A stretch of 64,000 bases of DNA from Vibrio neptunius (GCA_019339365.1 CP079859.1:1550001-1614000); one strand, 5' to 3'. Counted from the stretch's first letter, positions 1 to 13,535 are shown. The notes: generated from the sequence alone by a model not told the origin. Numbers and translations are program-made.

Positions 1-1023
1 GAACTGCGTTCGATGTCGGATAAATCGTTGGGAGCGTTGCGTCTGGCGGTGGCAGACAATGATGACTTGCGTGATGCCCTGCGTTTGTCAGAAGACAATG
101 CACGTCCTGAGCGTAAGGTATTGTTCTATATCGCAGTGTACCAGCATCTGCGTGAACGCATTCGCCAAGATATCATCCATACTGATGACCCAGTTGAGGC
201 CATTGAAGAGATGGAAGTGGAGCTGGCGCGATTGACCGAAGAACTGACGCAACGTGAAAATCGCCTCGCGATCAGTTCTGAATCTGTCGCTAGCATCATC
301 AAGAAAACCATTCAGCGTGAGCAAAACCGCATCCGCATGCTAAACCAAGGCTTGTCGAACATTGCCTTTGGTCAGGTAAAAGGTGTTCGCTTGAATGTGA
401 AGATTCGTGAAAGCCACGACATTTTGCTTCATGGTTTAGCTTCGCAGCAAGAGCAGCACAAAGACCTGTTTGAGACCTCTCGCTACACCTTCTCAGAAGC
501 GATGGCGAAATTGTTCCAGCGCGTTAACCCACATATTGATATGGGACAACGTAGTCCTCAAGTCCTGGGTGAGGAGCTGCTGGACTACCGCAACTACCTA
601 GAGCTGAGTGTTGAGGTCTGCCGTGGCTCAGATGGTTGGCTCCAAGCGGAATCTGGTGCGTTGTCTACGGGTGAAGCGATTGGTACTGGTCAGTCGATTC
701 TTCTGATGGTGGTTCAGAGCTGGGAAGAAGAATCTCGCCGTCTACGTAGTAAAGACATTGTTCCTTGTCGACTGCTGTTCCTCGATGAGGCTGCGCGTTT
801 GGATGCTAAGTCGATTTCGACTCTGTTTGAGCTATGTGACCGTCTGGACATGCAGTTGTTGATTGCGGCACCAGAAAACATCAGCCCAGAGAAGGGCACC
901 ACTTACAAGCTCGTACGTAAAGTATTTAAAGACCATGAGCATGTTCATGTGGTTGGTCTAAGAGGCTTTGGACAAGCGGATCAAGATAAGTCGGAAGCTC
1001 AAGAACTGATTGAAGAGCTATAA
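1..1023 (+). CDS. mukB: Chromosome partition protein MukB, C-terminal part (5' end outside window)
   Basis: This is the C-terminal 340 residues of the SMC-like ATPase MukB, which with MukE and MukF forms the MukBEF condensin that compacts and segregates the chromosome. The frame is open from base 1 with no start, so the gene begins upstream. Visible are the end of the coiled-coil arm (residues about 1-130 of this fragment), the ABC signature [12 protein letters not shown] (about 221-232) and the Walker B segment [11 protein letters not shown] (about 258-268). These form the C-terminal half of the head ATPase, which is completed by the N-terminal Walker A outside the window. A strong terminator follows 17 bases after the stop, so mukB ends its operon. 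Identification is secure. Confidence 0.95.
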   Translation, partial: ELRSMSDKSLGALRLAVADNDDLRDALRLSEDNARPERKVLFYIAVYQHLRERIRQDIIHTDDPVEAIEEMEVELARLTEELTQRENRLAISSESVASIIKKTIQREQNRIRMLNQGLSNIAFGQVKGVRLNVKIRESHDILLHGLASQQEQHKDLFETSRYTFSEAMAKLFQRVNPHIDMGQRSPQVLGEELLDYRNYLELSVEVCRGSDGWLQAESGALSTGEAIGTGQSILLMVVQSWEEESRRLRSKDIVPCRLLFLDEAARLDAKSISTLFELCDRLDMQLLIAAPENISPEKGTTYKLVRKVFKDHEHVHVVGLRGFGQADQDKSEAQELIEEL

Positions 1024-1039
1024 AGACAAGCTGATAGAA

Positions 1040-1069
1040 AATACCCGCTGAGTTAGCGGGTATTTTTTT
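1040..1069 (+). terminator. Rho-independent terminator after mukB
   Basis: A 9-bp stem (ATACCCGCT / AGCGGGTAT) with a 5-base loop is followed by seven T. The A-rich left flank would let it work weakly in the other direction for the convergent operon. Confidence 0.9.
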
Positions 1070-1150
1070 GTTTAGCATCAGTGTCTTGATGCGTAACCGG
1101 ACATGCTTTCAGTACCTGCGTCATGTCGTGGTTTTTGAATCATCGAAAGC

Positions 1151-2140
1151 TCAGCCCGTCACCTCTTTGGCAAATATACCAAACTGCTTGGCGGCATAAG
1201 CGACACGTTCGGCAGGTTTGGGGTACTCCATCCCTAAGCCCAAACCTTCGATGTGATGAAGCCTAGGTAACAAGCCTGCTCCATTCGCTATTTGGATGGC
1301 TAATCCCGGACGAGCATTGAGCTCTAGGACCATTGGCCCTTCTTCTTTGTCGAGTACCATGTCAGTACCCATATAACCCAGACCTGTCATTTCCCATGCA
1401 CTTGAAGCCAATGTGAGTAAGCGCTTCCAGTGGGGTACTTGTAAAGTAGCGAGTTCTTTCCCCGTATCGGGGTGGTGTGTAATAGGTTGGTCGAATTGGA
1501 CAGCTCTTACTGCGCGACCTGTCGCGATATCAATACCGACACCGACTGCACCTTGGTGTAAATTTGCTTTACCATCAGAGGCGGCGGTGGAGCAACGCAT
1601 CATTGCCATAACAGGGTAGCCTTTGAAAACAATAATACGTACATCTGGTACACCTTCATAACTGAACCCGTCGAAGCAGCTATCAAACTTGATCAGATTT
1701 TCAACAACCGCGACATCGTTCTTCCCCCCTAGTGAAAAAAGACCCGCTAGTGCGTTACTAATGTGGCGTTCGACGTCTTCTTGGTTGATCGTCGTGCCTG
1801 AGGGCTTGGTATAGGTACCATCCTTGTGAGAGGTGATAACCAATATACCTTTACCACCACTGCCTTGGGCAGGTTTAATAACGAAACCTGGCCACTCTTT
1901 CACCATTTTATGAATGGTTTTGACTTCAACCTGGCTACTGATCACACCAATGAGTTTCGGTGTGGTTGCTCCATGTTGCTGAGCAATAATCTTGGTTTTG
2001 AGCTTGTCATCCACCAGTGGATATTTAGAGCGATCATTGTAACGGCCAATGTAGCTGTGGTTACGTTGATTCATACCCATAATGCCTTTATGACGAAGCT
2101 TATCTGGCGATGTAAATTGCGAAGTTAAACGTGTGAGCAT
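1151..2140 (-). CDS. Alpha-L-glutamate ligase-like (RimK-related ATP-grasp) protein
   Basis: A 329-residue ATP-grasp enzyme of the RimK-related ligase family. Such enzymes join amino acids to an amine or peptide carboxylate using ATP. The substrate of this subfamily is not known to me. Visible are the nucleotide-binding stretch GFVIKPAQGSGGKGI (about 79-93) and the late metal-binding segment MVLELNARPGL. It is the last gene of a three-gene minus-strand operon, starting 3 bases after the stop of the transglutaminase-like gene. The trio of ATP-grasp ligase, inactive transglutaminase with 7TM and retropepsin-like lipoprotein is a recurrent gammaproteobacterial set. I recall homologues being linked to osmotic stress tolerance in Pseudomonas, so an envelope role is the best inference. 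Confidence 0.85.
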   Translation of the reverse strand: MLTRLTSQFTSPDKLRHKGIMGMNQRNHSYIGRYNDRSKYPLVDDKLKTKIIAQQHGATTPKLIGVISSQVEVKTIHKMVKEWPGFVIKPAQGSGGKGILVITSHKDGTYTKPSGTTINQEDVERHISNALAGLFSLGGKNDVAVVENLIKFDSCFDGFSYEGVPDVRIIVFKGYPVMAMMRCSTAASDGKANLHQGAVGVGIDIATGRAVRAVQFDQPITHHPDTGKELATLQVPHWKRLLTLASSAWEMTGLGYMGTDMVLDKEEGPMVLELNARPGLAIQIANGAGLLPRLHHIEGLGLGMEYPKPAERVAYAAKQFGIFAKEVTG

Positions 2141-2143
2141 CGT

Positions 2144-3649
2144 TTAGTCCTCCGCTAGTGGCTTAAAGCGACGTAATTCAGTTAGGCGATAACCGGTATA
2201 AGTCCCAAGGAGTAGTATGCCGGCGAGAACAATCAACTGAAGGCCAATAAAGTTGAAGGTCAGATGTTGAATGTAAGTGCTGGTCATTGCTAGGTAAACC
2301 AGCACGGCAGTCGCCAATGAGCCACCACCCTGTAACACCACCTCTTTAGCGCCTTCTTCCTCCCATAGAATCGACATCCGCTCGATGGTCCAAGAAAGGA
2401 TGATCATTGGGAAGAAGGTAATTGATAAACCTTCGGTCAAACCAATCTTAAACGCCACAACAGTGAAAACGGAGATGATCATAATGACCGTGATAATCAC
2501 GGCAGAAATTCTAGCAACCAGAAGTAAGTTGAGCCTTGACAGATAGCTCCGAATTACCAGCCCTGTGCCAACAATCAGCAAGAAGCCGACGATACCTGTT
2601 AGGAGTTGAGTTTGAACAAATGCAACGGCAATCAAAACAGGCATGAATGTACCTGAGGTTTTCAAACCAATGATGACACGCAGGAAAACCACGATAAGCG
2701 CACCGATTGGGATCAGCATGATGGTTTTAAACATCGCTTGCTCTTCAAGTGGCAAACTATGAATAGAGAAGTTAAGCAGACCATCTGCCTCTACTTTGTC
2801 CAGTGTGGCCTGTTTTGGTGAGACTTCCTGAGCGATCATCGAGAAGTGAACTTGGCTGTTTTGACCGCCGATGATATCAAGTAGTGATACATTGGACTCG
2901 TCCCAAATTAGGATGTTATCAGCGATCACTTTATTCGTATTTTCAGGGTTGAATAGTTTCCACGCTTTGCCGTCCCAAACCTGATTCATTTGCTGGATAG
3001 TCTGACGTCGACGACCATCCTCTAGCTCAACAACACCGACAACTTTACTCGGTATTTCTGCATATGCGAGGATCTTATCAACCGCCTCCACTTTTGACAT
3101 CTTGTTCAGAATGAGTGCTGAGTTCTGACTGTCCGAGTCGTTGAGGATTTTAATCAGTTCGCGAGCAAATGTGATGTCATCAGCAGAGCGTTTGTTAGCG
3201 CGTTCAATTAACGAAACTGCAGCGGCTTCTGTCGGACCGTCAAAAGTAGGCGGTGTGATGTCTTTGTTCGGTGCTTTCGATTCTACTTTTGCTTGTGGGT
3301 CGACGAGGAATTGGGCTTTATAGTAGATGGTTTGCGGACCAACAGCGTGGCGAACAGACCACTCAGCACGACGACCAGTGTCAGTCTTAACGTATGACAC
3401 TCCGTAGCCTGGTGACGATGATGACTCACTGATCCGTGTGAATCCATTTTGAGTTTGAGGGGCGGCCAATGACGCCTTAACAGGTTTGGCTTGGGCATTG
3501 AACTCAATACGAGCTTCAATATCCCAAACCTGACGGGTTTCCCCTGGAGTCCATGGAACGCCGTAAGTCTGATGTCTAAACAGGCTTAAAGCGATGCCTG
3601 CAATAATCAGCAGGACGACCGATATGTAAAAAGGGACTTTAGACGTCAT
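2144..3649 (-). CDS. Inactive transglutaminase fused to a seven-helix membrane domain
   Basis: A 501-residue inner-membrane protein. An N-terminal signal-anchor (about residues 7-24) is followed by a periplasmic domain of about 290 residues that resembles the inactive transglutaminase-like family. The last 190 residues are a run of hydrophobic helices (7TM_transglut type), ending in a short charged tail. The first part should lie in the periplasm next to the neighbouring lipoprotein. No enzymatic activity is expected from the family name, and I see no convincing Cys-His-Asp triad. It sits between the retropepsin-like lipoprotein (8-base gap) and the ATP-grasp ligase (3-base gap), so the three products probably act together. 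Confidence 0.85.
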   Translation of the reverse strand: MTSKVPFYISVVLLIIAGIALSLFRHQTYGVPWTPGETRQVWDIEARIEFNAQAKPVKASLAAPQTQNGFTRISESSSSPGYGVSYVKTDTGRRAEWSVRHAVGPQTIYYKAQFLVDPQAKVESKAPNKDITPPTFDGPTEAAAVSLIERANKRSADDITFARELIKILNDSDSQNSALILNKMSKVEAVDKILAYAEIPSKVVGVVELEDGRRRQTIQQMNQVWDGKAWKLFNPENTNKVIADNILIWDESNVSLLDIIGGQNSQVHFSMIAQEVSPKQATLDKVEADGLLNFSIHSLPLEEQAMFKTIMLIPIGALIVVFLRVIIGLKTSGTFMPVLIAVAFVQTQLLTGIVGFLLIVGTGLVIRSYLSRLNLLLVARISAVIITVIMIISVFTVVAFKIGLTEGLSITFFPMIILSWTIERMSILWEEEGAKEVVLQGGGSLATAVLVYLAMTSTYIQHLTFNFIGLQLIVLAGILLLGTYTGYRLTELRRFKPLAED

Positions 3650-3657
3650 AAGCTACC

Positions 3658-4404
3658 TTATTGTTTTTGTTCAACTTCCTTTTGGACGTACTTCTTGCTT
3701 ACATCCACCACTGCGATATCACGGATAAATTCACGACCTAGTAACACAGGATGGGTCATCTGTGAGCGATCTGCCAAAGTGAACTGTGTTTTTTCGTGAA
3801 TCGTGCCTAATCTTACCCATAATTCGACAACCGCTCTGCGTTCCGTCTCAGCATTTGTCGATTGGCGTATTTTTACAAAACGTATAATCGGAGCTTCAAT
3901 CCAATTTGTATCATCCAATGGCGTGACGCCATCGGACAAATGGAAGCGCACCCAGTTTTTGCCGTTACGTTCAAATTGTTCAATATCAACAGCATTGAGT
4001 GAAGAAGTGGCGGCTCCAGTATCAATTCGACTGTCAAATGTCTGCTTGATGGAATCAATACTGACTTTCTCTATTTCACCCAATACCAACTCTTGCGAAG
4101 GTGTAGAAGCAAGCTTTACAGGAACGGGCGTGACGATAGGCTCACGGTTTCTTTTCACTTCTGCCATGGCTTCCGTTTTAAATTTGAACAGTTCTTTGTC
4201 TAACAAATCGACTTTAGTTTGTAGGCTTTCAATGTGTTCGGCTTGATTGCTGACTTTTTGCTCCAAAAAGGAAAGTTTTTGAGTGAGGTTGGTTTCTGAA
4301 GATTGGATAGCTGCAAGGGTTTCTTGATGATACTGCTCACTGTTGGTGAGGGTGCAGCCAGAGAGTAGGGCAATCGAAATGACCGGAGTCAATTTGGTAA
4401 ACAT
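3658..4404 (-). CDS. Retropepsin-like (putative ATP-dependent zinc protease family) lipoprotein
   Basis: A 248-residue lipoprotein. The N-terminus has a signal peptide with lipobox LLSGC, and a coiled coil at about 40-75 precedes the conserved domain. That domain (about 95-245) carries DTGAATSSL (about 129-137), the Asp-Thr-Gly-Ala signature of retropepsin-like aspartic proteases, and LLGREFI near the end. Databases often name this family ATP-dependent zinc protease, but the motif argues for a dimeric aspartic protease fold. It is the first gene of the three-gene operon with the transglutaminase-like and ATP-grasp genes. Its start is followed directly by a good lipoprotein signal, so the start is reliable. 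Confidence 0.85.
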   Translation of the reverse strand: MFTKLTPVISIALLSGCTLTNSEQYHQETLAAIQSSETNLTQKLSFLEQKVSNQAEHIESLQTKVDLLDKELFKFKTEAMAEVKRNREPIVTPVPVKLASTPSQELVLGEIEKVSIDSIKQTFDSRIDTGAATSSLNAVDIEQFERNGKNWVRFHLSDGVTPLDDTNWIEAPIIRFVKIRQSTNAETERRAVVELWVRLGTIHEKTQFTLADRSQMTHPVLLGREFIRDIAVVDVSKKYVQKEVEQKQ

Positions 4405-4530
4405 TGAAAATCCTGAATTAGATTAAGTTGTTTATACATTGAGAGTTTAAATCATCCCTCACTTCGCTCACAAGACACATTACCTGTCTAAGACTTATTG
4501 AGTCATGATTAGTGATGCACTGCAAAATAT

Positions 4531-4549
4531 AGGATGCACGGAGCATCCT
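4531..4549 (-). terminator. Possible terminator downstream of cmoB
   Basis: A 7-bp stem, AGGATGC / GCATCCT, with a 5-base loop lies 77 bases past the cmoB stop. On the minus strand it is followed by a T-rich stretch, so it could end cmoB transcription before the lipoprotein operon. The short stem and interrupted T-tract make it weak. Confidence 0.4.
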
Positions 4550-4625
4550 AAATTTTAGAGCCTTTTAAGGTTCAGATTAAGTATTTGAAGGACCTAAAAA
4601 GTTAAGAGTCTGTCAATAATTAGTC

Positions 4626-5600
4626 TTAATTAGGTTTTTTCGCGACGAGAACCGCACGACGTGGGGCAGGGTGCCCTTCAATCGTTTTACTCGGGTCGTT
4701 CGGATCGAGATAATCAGGCAGAGAATTGTGAGTCATCCATTCGGTTGTGCGCTGTTCACCGATAGAGGTGATATTCTCATCAACAATGCGCACGTCCTCG
4801 AAGCCGACTTGCTCGAGCCACACTTTGAGGGCTTTGGCTGAAGGAAAAAAGTACACATTACGCATCTGAGCGTATCGATCTACAGGAACCAGAACGGAGG
4901 TTTCATCACCCTCAATGACCAATGTTTCCAATACAAGCTCGCCCCCCGCGACAAGCTGGTCTTTAAGTTGAATCAAGTGGTCGAGTGGAGAGCGGCGATG
5001 GTATAGCACGCCCATGCTAAACACCGTATCGAAGGCTTCAAGCTTTGGCAGTTGCTCAATACCCAGAGGTAACAGGTGTGCGCGTTGGTTATCGCCCATG
5101 AGTTTGCGTACTGCTTCAAACTGAATTAGGAACAAATGGGATGGGTCTATACCGACACACAATCGCGCGCCTTCACCCAGCATGCGCCACATGTGGTAGC
5201 CGTTGCCACAACCTACATCTAGTACACTGCGATTTTTCAGAGGTGATATATGTGGCAGAACACGATCCCACTTCCAATCGCTGCGCCACTCTGTATCAAT
5301 ATGGATACCGTGTAGATGGTATGGGCCTTTACGCCAAGGGTGGAATGTACGAAGCAGGTTTTCTAGCTTTTTAAGCTCACCAGTATGAAATGGTGTATCG
5401 TTCGCAATAGTGACTGAGTTTTTTAAATCAACCTGATCAGGTGAACCTTCAGGGATTTTATGCAGCGCTTTTAGCCAGCGACCAAAATCACCATGTTCTG
5501 CATTTTGCCACTCGGTTAGTTGTTGAGGCAAAACATTCAGCCACGGTTGAAGGCGTGTATCTGTGGCAATTAACTGATAAAAATTGGCAAAGTTAAACAT
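4626..5600 (-). CDS. cmoB: tRNA U34 carboxymethyltransferase CmoB
   Basis: A 324-residue enzyme that transfers the carboxymethyl group of carboxy-SAM to 5-hydroxyuridine at tRNA position 34, making cmo5U for wobble decoding. The length matches the family. The SAM-binding motif [16 protein letters not shown] lies at about 125-140, followed by the acidic GIDPSHLF and the post-motif [16 protein letters not shown]. It lies downstream of cmoA, which makes the carboxy-SAM donor, on the same strand. The two are separated by 173 bases holding a palindromic repeat, so co-transcription is possible but not tight. Confidence 0.95.
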   Translation of the reverse strand: MFNFANFYQLIATDTRLQPWLNVLPQQLTEWQNAEHGDFGRWLKALHKIPEGSPDQVDLKNSVTIANDTPFHTGELKKLENLLRTFHPWRKGPYHLHGIHIDTEWRSDWKWDRVLPHISPLKNRSVLDVGCGNGYHMWRMLGEGARLCVGIDPSHLFLIQFEAVRKLMGDNQRAHLLPLGIEQLPKLEAFDTVFSMGVLYHRRSPLDHLIQLKDQLVAGGELVLETLVIEGDETSVLVPVDRYAQMRNVYFFPSAKALKVWLEQVGFEDVRIVDENITSIGEQRTTEWMTHNSLPDYLDPNDPSKTIEGHPAPRRAVLVAKKPN

Positions 5601-5637
5601 AGTTTTTCACTGATTTTGTGGTGTAACAGTCAAGTTT

Positions 5638-5739
5638 GTCATTCCCGACAGTGAGGGACAAACGTGATAGGACATCTCGGCTTTTATCGTTTTTGATAAG
5701 AGATCCCCAACTCGCTCGTTCCTCGCTCTTGAGGATGAC
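5638..5739. repeat. Single copy of a ~102-bp imperfect palindromic repeat
   Basis: It starts GTCATTCC and ends GAGGATGAC, with an internal GATCCCCAACTC segment close to that in the long units of the array at 9602-10225. The two halves are roughly inverted (GTCATTCC versus GGATGAC at the ends), so the RNA can fold into a long irregular hairpin. It fills the spacer between cmoA and cmoB. The similarity to the 9.6 kb array shows that this is a dispersed intergenic element, not a local duplication. Confidence 0.8.
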
Positions 5740-5773
5740 GTCATAAATGGGAGCAAGCTGTGTTTGCTTCTCG

Positions 5774-6559
<786 letters not shown>

Positions 6560-6603
6560 TTATGAGAAAATCGCGCCCGTGTCATGTCTTGAGGCTACTC
6601 TAC

Positions 6604-7469
6604 TCAGAACATTTGTAACTGGGAATTGCCATCGTTTGCTGGAAATGCTGATAAGTCAGGCAATTGAGCACGGTTTTGCAGCATTTTATACAAATTGCTC
6701 GCAAGTTCTGGCGCAATAATATTGTCGGCAGTATGAATCATTACATAAGGTCGTTTCCCTTCTGCTATCCACTCTGGCAGTTTTTTCAGCCAAGGGGTGA
6801 AAAAAGCATAGTTTTCAGACTCTGTTGGATGGCCGATAAAGCGAATCATAGGGTGTGACGCTGTGGCGATAGCATGTACTGGCACTTTTGGCTTTTTTTG
6901 CTGTGCGTCCACGATGGCTTCATTGTCTGGCTTCGCAGCAAACACAGGCCGACTATCCATGATGATCCGGTCGTAGCCTTTCTCATGCAACCACTGATTC
7001 AATTGACGCTCTTCCTCACCTTTGGCGAAAAAGCCGGGTGTCGAACTTCAACACCAATAGGAAAGTTGGGGGGGAACAAATCGCAGAATCTTTGCAGATC
7101 ATTTAAGTGCTCAGGGCCAAAAGCCGCTGGTAACTGAATAGTCCACTGCCCTATGCGATCATGCAAAGGTGCCATGATTTGCATGAACTCATTGAGTGGC
7201 CCTTGACTGCCTCTCAACATTTGTTGATGGGTTATCGCTTTGGGCAGCTTAAAAGTGAACTTGAAATCATCGTGCGTTGCAGAACGCCAGTTCTGTACGG
7301 TTGACACACTTGGTGTGGCGTAAAATGTCGTGTTTCCCTCGACGGTATGAAAAACCTGAGCGTACTTTTGTAACCTTTCGGCGGGTTTAGTACCACTGCC
7401 ATAAAAGCTTTGTTGCCAGTTGTTGTGAGACCACATGGTGAGGCCAAGTCGGAGAGGTAATTCGTTCAT
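6604..7469 (-). pseudogene. DUF72 family protein, split by one base in a homopolymer
   Basis: Two consecutive minus-strand frames encode one DUF72 protein (TIM-barrel, YecE-like, function unknown). The N-terminal part, 7469 to about 7030, contains GLTMWSHNNW and a family-like EGNTTFYATP, and runs to EVRHPAF. The C-terminal part runs from about 7030 to 6604 and contains RIIMDSRPVF and TAD. The frame is lost in a run of five A (five T on the coding strand) near 7028-7032. Adding one T restores a reading continuing HPAFFAKGEEERQLNQW. This is either a real single-base deletion or a homopolymer sequencing error. The same kind of indel in ruvB and tolA favours error. The gene precedes cmoA on the same strand. 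Confidence 0.8.
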
Positions 7470-7744
7470 GTCTAACAGTCTTTGCCTATCTTGCCAGATA
7501 CTTTACGAGAGTTTTGAAGAGAGTGATACTTTCGATCTATAATCAGCGCCAATTTTTTCTGATTGATGTGGTTTTGCTGTTTTATTGTGCTAAAAAGCAT
7601 CAAAACCAGATAAACAGCAATAAATTGTATTCTGAATAGTCGATTTTGAATGACTTTCAGCGTATAAATGGATCTTTGCGCTATCAGCTAAGAAAACGCT
7701 GATATCAAGTAATTAACAAATTTAGAGAGATTGGGAAATTCATT

Positions 7745-9520
7745 ATGCGTACCCATTACTGTGGTCACCTGAACAAGTCCCTTGCAGGACAAACTGTAGA
7801 ACTTTGCGGCTGGGTTAACCGTCGTCGTGATTTAGGCGGTCTTATTTTTATCGATATGCGAGATCGTGAAGGCGTCGTTCAGGTAGTTGTTGATCCAGAT
7901 ATGGCAGATGCGTATGAAGTAGCTAACACACTTCGTAATGAATTCTGTATCAAACTAACGGGTGAAGTTCGTGTTCGTCCAGACAGCCAAGTAAACAAAG
8001 ATATGGCAACGGGTGAAGTTGAGATCATCGCCAAAGGTCTTGAAATCATCAACCGTGCAGACGTTCTGCCACTCGACTTCAACCAGAAGAACTCTGAGGA
8101 GCAGCGTCTAAAGTATCGTTATCTAGATCTTCGTCGCCCTGAAATGAGCGACCGCATTAAGCTACGTGCTAAGGCGTCTAGCTTTGTTCGTCGTTTCTTA
8201 GATGACAATGGTTTCCTAGACATTGAAACGCCAGTGCTCACTAAAGCGACGCCAGAAGGCGCACGTGATTACTTAGTACCAAGCCGCGTTCACAAAGGTT
8301 CGTTCTACGCGCTTCCTCAGTCTCCACAGCTATTCAAACAGCTGCTAATGATGTCTGGTTTTGACCGTTACTACCAAATCGTTAAGTGTTTCCGTGATGA
8401 AGACTTACGTGCTGACCGTCAACCAGAGTTCACTCAGATCGATATCGAAACGTCTTTCATGACGGCTGATGAAGTTCGCGCAACGACCGAGAAAATGGTT
8501 CGCGATATGTGGCAAGAGCTACTCAACGTAGACCTAGGGCAATTTCCAGTGATGCCTTTCTCCGAAGCGATTCGTCGTTTCGGTAGCGATAAGCCAGACC
8601 TACGTAATCCACTAGAGCTAGTAGACGTTGCTGATCTAGTGAAAGACGTTGAGTTCAAAGTCTTCTCAGGCCCTGCAAACGATGATAAAGGTCGTGTTGC
8701 AGTGATTCGCGTACCAGGTGGCGCTTCTCTAACTCGCAAGCAGATTGATGGTTACGGTGAGTTCGTAGGTATCTATGGTGCGAAAGGTCTAGCTTGGATG
8801 AAGGTTAACGACCGCGCAGCTGGCATGGAAGGTATCCAGTCTCCTGTGGCTAAATTCCTAAGTGAAGATGTTATCAACGGCATTCTAGATCGCACTCAAG
8901 CTGAGTCAGGCGACATCATTCTATTTGGCGCAGATAAAGCAAACACAGTTGCGGAAGCAATGGGTGCGCTACGTCTGAAACTAGGTAAAGATCCAGAGCT
9001 AACAGACGAAAACGCATGGGCACCGCTATGGGTTGTTGACTTCCCAATGTTCGAAGAAGATGACGAAGGCAACCTGCATGCAATGCACCACCCATTCACA
9101 TCACCTCTAGACGTGAATGCAGAAGAGCTAAAAGCAAACCCAGCGGCAGCTAACTCAAACGCATACGACATGGTCCTAAACGGCTATGAAGTTGGTGGTG
9201 GTTCAGTTCGTATCCACAATGCAGAGATGCAAGCAGCCGTATTTGATATCTTAGGTATCGATGCAGAAGAGCAGCAGCTTAAGTTTGGTTTCCTATTGGA
9301 TGCACTTAAGTTTGGTACGCCTCCTCACGCAGGTCTAGCATTCGGTCTTGACCGTCTAGTGATGCTGCTATGTGGTACAGAGAACATCCGTGACGTTATC
9401 GCGTTCCCTAAAACAACAGCAGCGGCATGTCTACTAACTGACGCACCAAGTGTTGCTAATCCAGCGGCGCTTGAAGAGCTAGCGATTGCAGTGAAACTAG
9501 CAGAGAAGAAAGAAGACTAA
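7745..9520 (+). CDS. aspS: Aspartyl-tRNA synthetase
   Basis: A 591-residue class II synthetase that charges tRNA-Asp. An N-terminal OB-fold anticodon-binding domain contains [14 protein letters not shown] (about 22-35). It is followed by the catalytic core with motif 2 around [18 protein letters not shown] (about 218-235), a bacterial GAD insertion in the middle, and motif 3 GLAFGLDRL (about 530-538). Length and domain order match bacterial AspRS. It is preceded by 275 bases without a gene that hold its promoter and is followed by a strong terminator, so it is a single-gene unit. The start ATG is supported by the conserved MRTHYCGHL opening. Confidence 0.97.
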   Translation: MRTHYCGHLNKSLAGQTVELCGWVNRRRDLGGLIFIDMRDREGVVQVVVDPDMADAYEVANTLRNEFCIKLTGEVRVRPDSQVNKDMATGEVEIIAKGLEIINRADVLPLDFNQKNSEEQRLKYRYLDLRRPEMSDRIKLRAKASSFVRRFLDDNGFLDIETPVLTKATPEGARDYLVPSRVHKGSFYALPQSPQLFKQLLMMSGFDRYYQIVKCFRDEDLRADRQPEFTQIDIETSFMTADEVRATTEKMVRDMWQELLNVDLGQFPVMPFSEAIRRFGSDKPDLRNPLELVDVADLVKDVEFKVFSGPANDDKGRVAVIRVPGGASLTRKQIDGYGEFVGIYGAKGLAWMKVNDRAAGMEGIQSPVAKFLSEDVINGILDRTQAESGDIILFGADKANTVAEAMGALRLKLGKDPELTDENAWAPLWVVDFPMFEEDDEGNLHAMHHPFTSPLDVNAEELKANPAAANSNAYDMVLNGYEVGGGSVRIHNAEMQAAVFDILGIDAEEQQLKFGFLLDALKFGTPPHAGLAFGLDRLVMLLCGTENIRDVIAFPKTTAAACLLTDAPSVANPAALEELAIAVKLAEKKED

Positions 9521-9549
9521 TTCTTTGTTCTAGCGAATAGCTAATTAAA

Positions 9550-9580
9550 AACGGCGCTTCAATTGAAGCGCCGTTTTTTG
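9550..9580 (+). terminator. Terminator after aspS
   Basis: A perfect 24-base palindrome (ACGGCGCTTCAA / TTGAAGCGCCGT) followed by a T-tract, 30 bases after the aspS stop. Confidence 0.92.
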
Positions 9581-9601
9581 TTTTGTTAGGTAAGCAGGCG
9601 T

Positions 9602-10225
9602 GTCATTCCATAGAGAGACGCAGGAACGAGTAGGGAATCTCTACAGGTTTTCGATTCGCTTCAACAGATCCCCAACTCATTCGTCCCTCATTCTTGAGGA
9701 TGACAGTTGGTTGTTATCTATCATTCATGAGGATGACAGTTGATTGTTATCTGTCATTCCATAGAGAGACGCAGGAACGAGTAGGGAATCTCTAAAGGTT
9801 TTCGATTCGCTTCAACAGATCCCCAACTCATTCGTCCCTCATTCTTGAGGATGACAGCTGGTTGTTATCTATCATTCATGAGGATGACAGTTGATTGTTA
9901 TCTGTCATTCCATAGAGAGACGCAGGAACGAGTAGGGAATCTCTACAGGTTTTCGATTCGCTTCAACAGATCCCCAACTCATTCGTCCCTCATTCTTGAG
10001 GATGACAGTTGATTGTTATCTGTCATTCATGAGGATGACAGTTGGTTGTTATCTGTCATTCATGAGGATGACAGTTGATTGTTATCTGTCATTCCATAGA
10101 GAGACGCAGGAGCGAGTAGGGAATCTCTACAGGTTTTCGATTCGCTTCAACAGATCCCCAACTCATTCGTCCCTCATTCTTGAGGATGACAGTTGGTTGT
10201 TATCTGTCATTCATGAGGATGACAG
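9602..10225. repeat. Tandem array of palindromic repeats (four ~103-bp long units plus short ~33-bp units)
   Basis: Four long units start GTCATTCC at 9602, 9753, 9904 and 10088. Each is about 103 bases, ending GAGGATGAC, and they differ by very few bases. They are separated by short units of about 33 bases, GTCATTCATGAGGATGAC plus a linker like AGTTGGTTGTTATCT. The unit starts are spaced 151, 151 and 184 bases; the last is longer by one extra short unit. The long unit is an imperfect inverted repeat and the short unit looks like the same element reduced to its two ends. A single diverged long unit lies at 5638-5739. The array fills the space between aspS and rluE and contains no convincing gene. 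Confidence 0.9.
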
Positions 10226-10267
10226 CAACAAAAAGGGCTTACTAAGTGCCAATCCTGCAAGTTGTCT

Positions 10268-10961
10268 CTAATACTCTATCTCTTTCCACTCACCTGGCTG
10301 CAATTCACCCAGCTTAATATCGCCTATTGAATATCGAATGAGACGTAGGGTTGGGAAGCCAATATTAGCCGTCATACGACGAACCTGACGGTTTCTTCCT
10401 TCGATAATGGTGATGGCCAGCCAAGTGGTTGGAATATTGGCCCTAAAGCGAACAGGAGGGCTGCGTTCCCATACTCTGGGCTCTGCCATCACTTCAACTT
10501 TTGCGGGTAGAGTCATGCCATCTTTAAGCTCAACACCCGTCCTCAACTTATCGAGATCAGACTCTGACGGTGCTCCGTCAACTTGCACCCAATACGTTTT
10601 CGGTGACTTAGATTTTGGCTGAGTCAACTTAGCCTGCAATATGCCATCATTAGTCAGTACCATTAGCCCTTCGCTATCTCTGTCTAATCTCCCGGCCGCA
10701 TAGACATCTTTCACTGGGATAAAATCAGCCAGTGTTTTTCGGCCTTCACCATCCGTGAATTGGCTCAATGTATCAAAGGGCTTATTGAACACGATAACTT
10801 TGCGATTTTCAGGCGCTAATCTAGGCTTATTACTCGTTGGCTTTTTTTCGGTTTCTTGACGAATGTGGTTTGGTTTTATGCGCTGCTGGGGAGTGTTTAA
10901 AACCAGATTGACGTCTACGTGAAGAGGGCGAAGAAGACTCACGGTGTGAGCGTGGTGACAT
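10268..10961 (-). pseudogene. rluE: 23S rRNA pseudouridine synthase RluE, probable one-base insertion near the N-terminus
   Basis: A pseudouridine synthase of the RsuA/RluB/E/F family. RluE makes the single pseudouridine at 23S rRNA position 2457 (E. coli numbering). The catalytic Asp is in [15 protein letters not shown], preceded by [14 protein letters not shown]. The intact frame can start only at a GTG (10942) with no good ribosome site. A better start is ATG at 10961, eight bases after AAGG. It gives a Ser/Arg/Lys-rich N-terminal tail typical of this enzyme, which runs into the catalytic frame if one base is removed from the seven-T run at 10842-10848. I therefore read this as a full-length gene with a homopolymer insertion. 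If the insertion is real, translation from the GTG could still give a catalytic domain. Confidence 0.75.
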
Positions 10962-13489
<2,528 letters not shown>

Positions 13490-13508
13490 TGAGTCATTTT
13501 AAAATTGA

Positions 13509-13535
13509 AAAACCCGCCAAATGGCGGGTTTTTTA
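13509..13535. terminator. Bidirectional terminator between icd and cspD
   Basis: AACCCGCCA / TGGCGGGTT stem with flanking A and T runs, so it can stop both icd and the converging cspD. A second perfect palindrome (CGGCACCT-A-AGGTGCCG, 13548-13564) lies next to it. Confidence 0.88.

Noticed and set aside
9602..10225. CRISPR-like impression from regular repeats
   Set aside because: The long units are not separated by unique spacers; the separators are themselves repeats of the unit ends, and no cas gene is near.
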